Below are positions 48,531 through 52,161 of a stretch of 52,161 nucleotides of DNA, piece by piece. The position numbers and the translations under genes were made by a program. The DNA lies in contig JAGBEX010000041.1 of the NCBI GenBank assembly GCA_017936765.1, forward strand, positions 1 to 52,161, given 5' to 3'. The stretch's first letter is position 1. Every line of letters begins with the position of its first letter. A model generated the notes under the pieces. The model was not told the origin of the DNA and did not search any database. It saw nothing but the letters and a program-made list of their open reading frames with translations. This stretch comes from Clostridia bacterium. GTDB taxonomy: Bacteria > Bacillota > Clostridia > Christensenellales > Aristaeellaceae.

Positions 48531-48674
48531 ATGAGAAAGTGGTACAAGCCCAATGCGGAACGCGACCTGATGGCCTATGTTTTTCGGCCTTTCCAAGCCT
48601 ATTGCGTTGATATGCAGGATAAAAAATGGTATAATCCCATGTGGAGGGATTCTTATGACAACTCGATTCGTTGA
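48531..48674 (+). CDS. Possible 47-residue small protein overlapping the vanX-like gene
   Basis: ATG at 48531 follows GAGGTGATC and a good promoter. The frame begins MRKWYKPNAERDLMAYVF and later repeats the theme as KKWYNPMWRDSYDN; the two KWYxP segments suggest an internal duplication. It runs through the downstream promoter and ends inside the dipeptidase gene in another frame. It is not recognised; Trp, Tyr, Arg and Asp are frequent. It may be a genuine small protein or leader, or chance. Confidence 0.35.
   Translation: MRKWYKPNAERDLMAYVFRPFQAYCVDMQDKKWYNPMWRDSYDNSIR
48607..48635 (+). promoter_or_regulatory. sigma-A promoter for the VanX-like gene
   Basis: TTGATA (48607-48612) and TATAAT (48630-48635) have a 17-base spacer. 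The leader is about 13 bases and consists mainly of the ribosome site GTGGAGGGA. Confidence 0.8.
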
Positions 48675-49257
48675 CCTGGCGGAATACATTCCCGGTCTGG
48701 CGGTGGAGGCGCGCTATGCCACCTGCCACAACCTGACCGGGCATCCGCTGGCGGGCTACCGGGCGCAGAAGGCGCTGGCGCGGGTGGAGGCAGCCCAGGC
48801 GCTGCGCTGTGCCTTTGACCTGGCGCAGCAGCTGGGCTATGGTATGCTGGTGTACGATGCTTATCGTCCCCAGAAGGCGGTGGATGATTTCGTCATCTGG
48901 AGCGAAGCGCCGGAGGATGGCACCACCCGGCAGGAATTCTACCCGGCGCTGGAAAAGACGCAGCTCTTCCCCCTGGGGTACATTGCCCGCAGGTCCGGCC
49001 ACAGCCGGGGGGCCACCATCGACCTGACGCTGACGAAAGATGGGGTTCCTGTGGACATGGGCGGCGGCTTTGACCTGATGGACGAGCGCAGCCACCACAA
49101 TGCGCCCGGACTGACCCAGGAGCAGGAGGAAAACCGCCGCAGGCTCTGCGCCATCATGGCCTATGCGGGCTTTGCACCCTATGAATGCGAGTGGTGGCAC
49201 TATCGCCTGATGAAGGAACCTTGCCCGGACACGTATTTCGACTTTGATATAGAATGA
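48655..49257 (+). CDS. D-Ala-D-Ala dipeptidase (VanX/DdpX, family M15D)
   Basis: This 200-residue zinc enzyme hydrolyses D-Ala-D-Ala. Motifs are YDAYRPQKAV with Arg71, SGHSRGATIDL with zinc ligands His116 and Asp123, and ECEWWHY with catalytic Glu179 and ligand His182. It has no signal peptide, so it is cytoplasmic like VanX. No vanH, vanA, vanR or vanS genes are near, so a housekeeping role in peptide recycling is more likely than glycopeptide resistance. The start follows GTGGAGGGA. Confidence 0.93.
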   Translation: MTTRFVDLAEYIPGLAVEARYATCHNLTGHPLAGYRAQKALARVEAAQALRCAFDLAQQLGYGMLVYDAYRPQKAVDDFVIWSEAPEDGTTRQEFYPALEKTQLFPLGYIARRSGHSRGATIDLTLTKDGVPVDMGGGFDLMDERSHHNAPGLTQEQEENRRRLCAIMAYAGFAPYECEWWHYRLMKEPCPDTYFDFDIE

Positions 49258-49267
49258 GGAGGACACT

Positions 49268-50653
49268 ATGCTGGACCAGAACATTGCAAGGGAAGTGCTG
49301 GCCTGTGCGGTGCGCACCGGCGGCGACTTTGCGGAGATCTTTATGGAAGACCGGGTGGATCATTCCCTGATGATGCGCTCCGGCCGCATTGAGAACGTGA
49401 ACAGCGGCCGCATCCATGGCGCGGGTGTGCGCGTGTTCAGCGGCACCAATGCCATTTACGTCCACACCAACGATACCAGCCGCGAAGGCCTGATGGCCTG
49501 TGCCGAGCAGGCTGCCGCTGCGGTGAAAAGCGGCAAGGGCTGCGTGGTGGAGGCCTTCAAGCCCAGCTGCTATGTGCGGCCGGAGGAGATCCGCATTCTG
49601 CCCACCGACGTGAAGGCTGCCGTGAAGGCGGAGAAGATCCGCGCCGCAGAGGCGGCCGCACGGCGGGTGTCCAAGGAGATCGTGCAGGTGAATGTGGGCT
49701 ACACCGACCATGTGCAGGATGTGCTGATCTGCAACACCGAGGGCGTGTTTGCCACGGATCGCCGGGTGCGTACCCGCATGAGCGTGGGCGCTGTGGCCAG
49801 CAACGGCACGGAGATCCAGACGGGCATGGAAGGCCCCGGTGCGGCCATGGGCTTTGAGATCTTTGACGAGCGCATCGACCCGGAGAAGTACGGCGAATTG
49901 GCCGCCAGGCAGGCGGTGACCATGCTCCATGCACCCCTGTGTCCCGCTGGCGTGATGCCCGTGGTGATCGACAACGGCTTTGGCGGTGTGATCTTCCACG
50001 AGGCCTGCGGTCACAGCCTGGAGGCCACCAGCGTGGCCTTTGGCGTGAGCGAGTTCTCCGGCAAGCTGGGGCAGATGATTGCCGCGCCCTGCGTCACCGC
50101 CATCGACGATGGCACCATGGTGAACGAGTGGGGCAGCTTGCACATCGACGATGAAGGTATGCCCACCACCAACCTGACGCTGATCGAAAACGGCGTTTTG
50201 AAGAACTACATGATCGACAAGCTGGGCGGCCGTCGCATGAACATGGCGCCCACCGGCTCCGGTCGCCGTCAGAGCTACGCCTGGGCGCCCACCTCCCGTA
50301 TGCGCAACACCTACATTGCCGCGGGCAAGGACGACGAGGCCGAGATGATCGCTACCATGGGCGACGGCCTCTACGCCAAGAAAATGGGCGGCGGCTCGGT
50401 GAACCCTGCCACGGGCGAATTCAACTTTGCGGTGAACGAGGGCTATCTGGTGAAGGACGGCAAGATCGCGCATCCGGTGCGCGGTGCCAGCCTCATCGGT
50501 CGCGGCAGCGAGGTGCTGCTCAAGATCGACCGGGTGGGCAAGGATATGCAGATGGGCCAGGGTATGTGCGGCTCTTCCAGCGGCAGCATCCCCACCAATG
50601 TGGGTCAGCCCATGATCCGCGTCAGCAGCCTGACCGTGGGCGGACAGGGCTAA
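49268..50653 (+). CDS. tldD: Metallopeptidase subunit TldD
   Basis: TldD is the catalytic subunit of the TldD/TldE protease that trims modified peptides and antitoxins. The 461-residue protein carries the zinc motif HEACGH at residues 244-249 (HExxxH) and the family patterns RTRMSVGAVASNGTEIQTG, ATNL-like TTNLTLIENGVLKNYMIDKL and GGGSVNPATGEFNF. It begins ten bases after the dipeptidase stop and is followed by its partner 13 bases later. Complete. Confidence 0.95.
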   Translation: MLDQNIAREVLACAVRTGGDFAEIFMEDRVDHSLMMRSGRIENVNSGRIHGAGVRVFSGTNAIYVHTNDTSREGLMACAEQAAAAVKSGKGCVVEAFKPSCYVRPEEIRILPTDVKAAVKAEKIRAAEAAARRVSKEIVQVNVGYTDHVQDVLICNTEGVFATDRRVRTRMSVGAVASNGTEIQTGMEGPGAAMGFEIFDERIDPEKYGELAARQAVTMLHAPLCPAGVMPVVIDNGFGGVIFHEACGHSLEATSVAFGVSEFSGKLGQMIAAPCVTAIDDGTMVNEWGSLHIDDEGMPTTNLTLIENGVLKNYMIDKLGGRRMNMAPTGSGRRQSYAWAPTSRMRNTYIAAGKDDEAEMIATMGDGLYAKKMGGGSVNPATGEFNFAVNEGYLVKDGKIAHPVRGASLIGRGSEVLLKIDRVGKDMQMGQGMCGSSSGSIPTNVGQPMIRVSSLTVGGQG

Positions 50654-50666
50654 GGAGGGCTATGTG

Positions 50667-52001
50667 ATGGATAAGTTTATGGATAAGCTGCTGGCTGCGG
50701 CCAAGGCGGCGGGCATCGATACGGCAGAGGTGTTCTATCAGAGCGGCAACTCCTTCTCGGCAGAAGCCAAGGAAGGGGAGATCACATCCTACGAGGTGTC
50801 CACCTCCAGCGGGCTGAGCCTGCGCGGCACGGTGAATGGCAAGATGGGCTATGCGGCCACCCAGGCCTTCGACGAGGCGGCCATCGGTCAGCTCATCGAG
50901 GGCGTGAAGGAATCCGCCGATCTGGTGGAAAGCGACGAGCAGGACGAGATCTTTGCCGGGGAAAAGGAATATCCCCAGATGAAGGAGCCGGAAACGGACA
51001 TGGACGAGGTGTCTGCAGAGGAGAAGCTGGCGCTGTGCCTGGCCATCGAAAAGGCCGCCAAGGCCGCCGACAGCCGTGTGTGGAAGGCAGAGAGCGCCGT
51101 GTCCACCCAGCGCGCCAGCATCCACCTGAAGAACAGCTACGGCCTGGACCTGAAGTGGAACGATTGCCTGTGCTATGCCTACGGGGAACCCATTGCCAAG
51201 GACGGCGATTCCACCGCCGTGGGCATGAAGCTCAGCTGCGGCACCCGCTTTGCCGAGCTGGATGCGGAAGAAATCGGCAGCAAGGCCACGGAGGATGCGG
51301 TGAGCAAGCTCCACGGCGAATCCGTACCCCAGGGCGAGTACCGGGTGATCCTGCGCAACGATGCCATGAGCAGCCTGCTGCGGGTGTTCAGCGGCATTTT
51401 TTCCGCCGAGAATGTGCAGCAGAAGATGTCCCTCTTGGGTGGCAAGGAAGGGCAGACCATCGCCTCCGACGTGGTGACGCTGATGGACGATCCTCTGCTG
51501 GAGGGCGGCTTTGCCACCTGCCCCTTCGATGCGGAAGGCTCTGCCAGCCGCACCAAGGCGGTGATCGACGCGGGCGTGCTGACCACGCTCCTGCACAGCC
51601 GCAAAACTGCCCGCAAGCAGGGCGTGGAGACCACCGGCAATGCCAGCCGCGGCAGCTATGCTGCGCCTGTGCGGGTGGCACCCACCAACTTCTTCTTCAA
51701 GCCCGGCGAGAAGGATCTGGCCACCCTCATGACCGACATGGGCGAGGGTCTGGTGATCACCGAGCTGGGCGGCCTCCACGCGGGCGCGAACCCCACCAGC
51801 GGCGATTTCTCCCTGCTGTCCAAGGGCTACAGCGTGAAAGCCGGCCGGCGGGACAAGACGGTGGAACAGATCACCGTGGCGGGCAATTTCTACGAACTGC
51901 TGAAGAACATCCGCGCCGTGGGCAGCGATTTGCTGTTCCCCGGCAGCTCCACGGGCAGCCCCTCGGTGGATGTGGGCGTGCTGCAGGTTTCCGGCAAGTA
52001 A
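50667..52001 (+). CDS. pmbA: TldE/PmbA-type metallopeptidase partner
   Basis: The 444-residue protein is the non-zinc partner of TldD. It has the PmbA layout: an N-terminal alpha/beta domain (AEVFYQSGNSFSAEAKEGEI), YRVILRNDAMSSLLRVF, the SKL/MSLLGGKEGQTIASDVVTL segment, and NFFFKPGEKDLATLMTDMG; the HExxxH motif is absent as expected. ATG at 50667 lies eight bases after AAGGAGG; GTG at 50664 is an alternative. It ends the operon with the dipeptidase and tldD. Confidence 0.93.
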   Translation: MDKFMDKLLAAAKAAGIDTAEVFYQSGNSFSAEAKEGEITSYEVSTSSGLSLRGTVNGKMGYAATQAFDEAAIGQLIEGVKESADLVESDEQDEIFAGEKEYPQMKEPETDMDEVSAEEKLALCLAIEKAAKAADSRVWKAESAVSTQRASIHLKNSYGLDLKWNDCLCYAYGEPIAKDGDSTAVGMKLSCGTRFAELDAEEIGSKATEDAVSKLHGESVPQGEYRVILRNDAMSSLLRVFSGIFSAENVQQKMSLLGGKEGQTIASDVVTLMDDPLLEGGFATCPFDAEGSASRTKAVIDAGVLTTLLHSRKTARKQGVETTGNASRGSYAAPVRVAPTNFFFKPGEKDLATLMTDMGEGLVITELGGLHAGANPTSGDFSLLSKGYSVKAGRRDKTVEQITVAGNFYELLKNIRAVGSDLLFPGSSTGSPSVDVGVLQVSGK

Positions 52002-52161
52002 GCAAAAAAGTTCCTTCCCAAACGCGTTATTATGTAGAGGAAGGTTTACCCCTCCTCGTCATGAGTCGCGGGAAATACAGTAAATTCAAGCAGTTATGGC
52101 TTGAAGGGAAACCTTCAAGTACATAGCTGCTTTTTCTATTGCAGCAGAAAGCGAGGATACC
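52002..52161 (+). other. Intergenic tail at the window end
   Basis: It holds a GAAA-tetraloop hairpin, CTTGAAGG-GAAA-CCTTCAAG (52100-52119), and complementary CTTCC/GGAAG segments at about 52013 and 52042. A 21-codon frame starting MSRGKYSKFK (52060-52125) has no ribosome site and is not called. No terminator with a clear T run is seen. Confidence 0.4.

Noticed and set aside
48655..49257. Vancomycin-resistance gene cluster
   Set aside because: Only a VanX-like dipeptidase is present; no vanH, D-Ala-D-Lac ligase or vanRS genes are nearby. Neighbours are tldD and pmbA.
52060..52125. 21-residue ORF at the window end
   Set aside because: No ribosome site precedes it and the sequence forms hairpins; the resemblance to transposase N-termini is too short to support a call.

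Overview
The window is a GC-rich, gene-dense chromosomal segment from a Gram-positive (monoderm) anaerobe of the class Clostridia, most likely an uncultured gut lineage (Christensenellales/Oscillospirales-like; the exact order cannot be fixed from the sequence alone). The evidence is an L21-Prp-L27 operon in which L27 carries a cleavable N-terminal extension, LytR-CpsA-Psr and Wzz/BY-kinase/PHP-phosphatase genes, DacF and VanX-type wall enzymes, a biotin-dependent Na+-pump decarboxylase operon, ATP-dependent PEP carboxykinase, and several families of dispersed hairpin repeats of a kind common in gut Clostridia.

Layout. 1-180: 5S rRNA and terminator. 180-4215: Dabb protein, MazG-like NTPase, amidohydrolase and hisH-hisF-hisC. 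4242-5065 (minus): tadA and a nucleotide pyrophosphohydrolase. 5129-6697: secreted metallo-beta-lactamase/LTD lipoprotein and a NifX-like protein. 6707-7387: hairpin repeats, then rnpB (minus). 7439-13008: cysE-cysS, led by a 22-codon ORF with tandem Cys codons, then a ComEA-like protein, dnaX, a GNAT enzyme and a 2H phosphoesterase. 13210-18484: an operon with a 12S-type carboxyltransferase, gamma subunit, biotin carrier, Na+-pump beta subunit and 5S-type carboxyltransferase. 19164-20768: pckA. 20991-22295: secreted protein with seven 40-residue Cys repeats. 22350-26902 (minus): small acidic protein, pepF, topB. 27553-28422: RluA/RluD-type pseudouridine synthase. 28406-37245 (minus): polysaccharide pyruvyl transferase and a 2559-residue cyclic beta-1,2-glucan synthase-like enzyme. 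37436-41408: LCP protein, small secreted protein, Wzz, BY-kinase and PHP phosphatase. 41451-44214 (minus): small HTH protein, DeoR regulator, DUF554 protein and rpmA-prp-rplU. 44368-45009 (minus): HAD phosphatase. 45119-48330: deoB, purine nucleoside phosphorylase, dacF. 48655-52001: VanX-like dipeptidase and the TldD/PmbA pair.

How the genes fit together. pckA and the decarboxylase operon form a C4/C3 node: PEP and oxaloacetate interconversion, biotin-linked carboxyl transfer and Na+ export. The large glucan synthase, pyruvyl transferase, LCP and Wzz/kinase/phosphatase genes form an envelope polysaccharide block, but no ordinary capsule glycosyltransferase cluster is present. deoB and the nucleoside phosphorylase salvage nucleosides. 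DacF and VanX trim D-Ala termini.

The most distinctive content is non-coding. A candidate cysteine-sensing leader peptide precedes cysE-cysS. At least four families of structured repeats are present, three of which show stem changes that preserve pairing while loops and linkers stay constant. One family sits directly on the stop codons of oadA, pckA and pepF.
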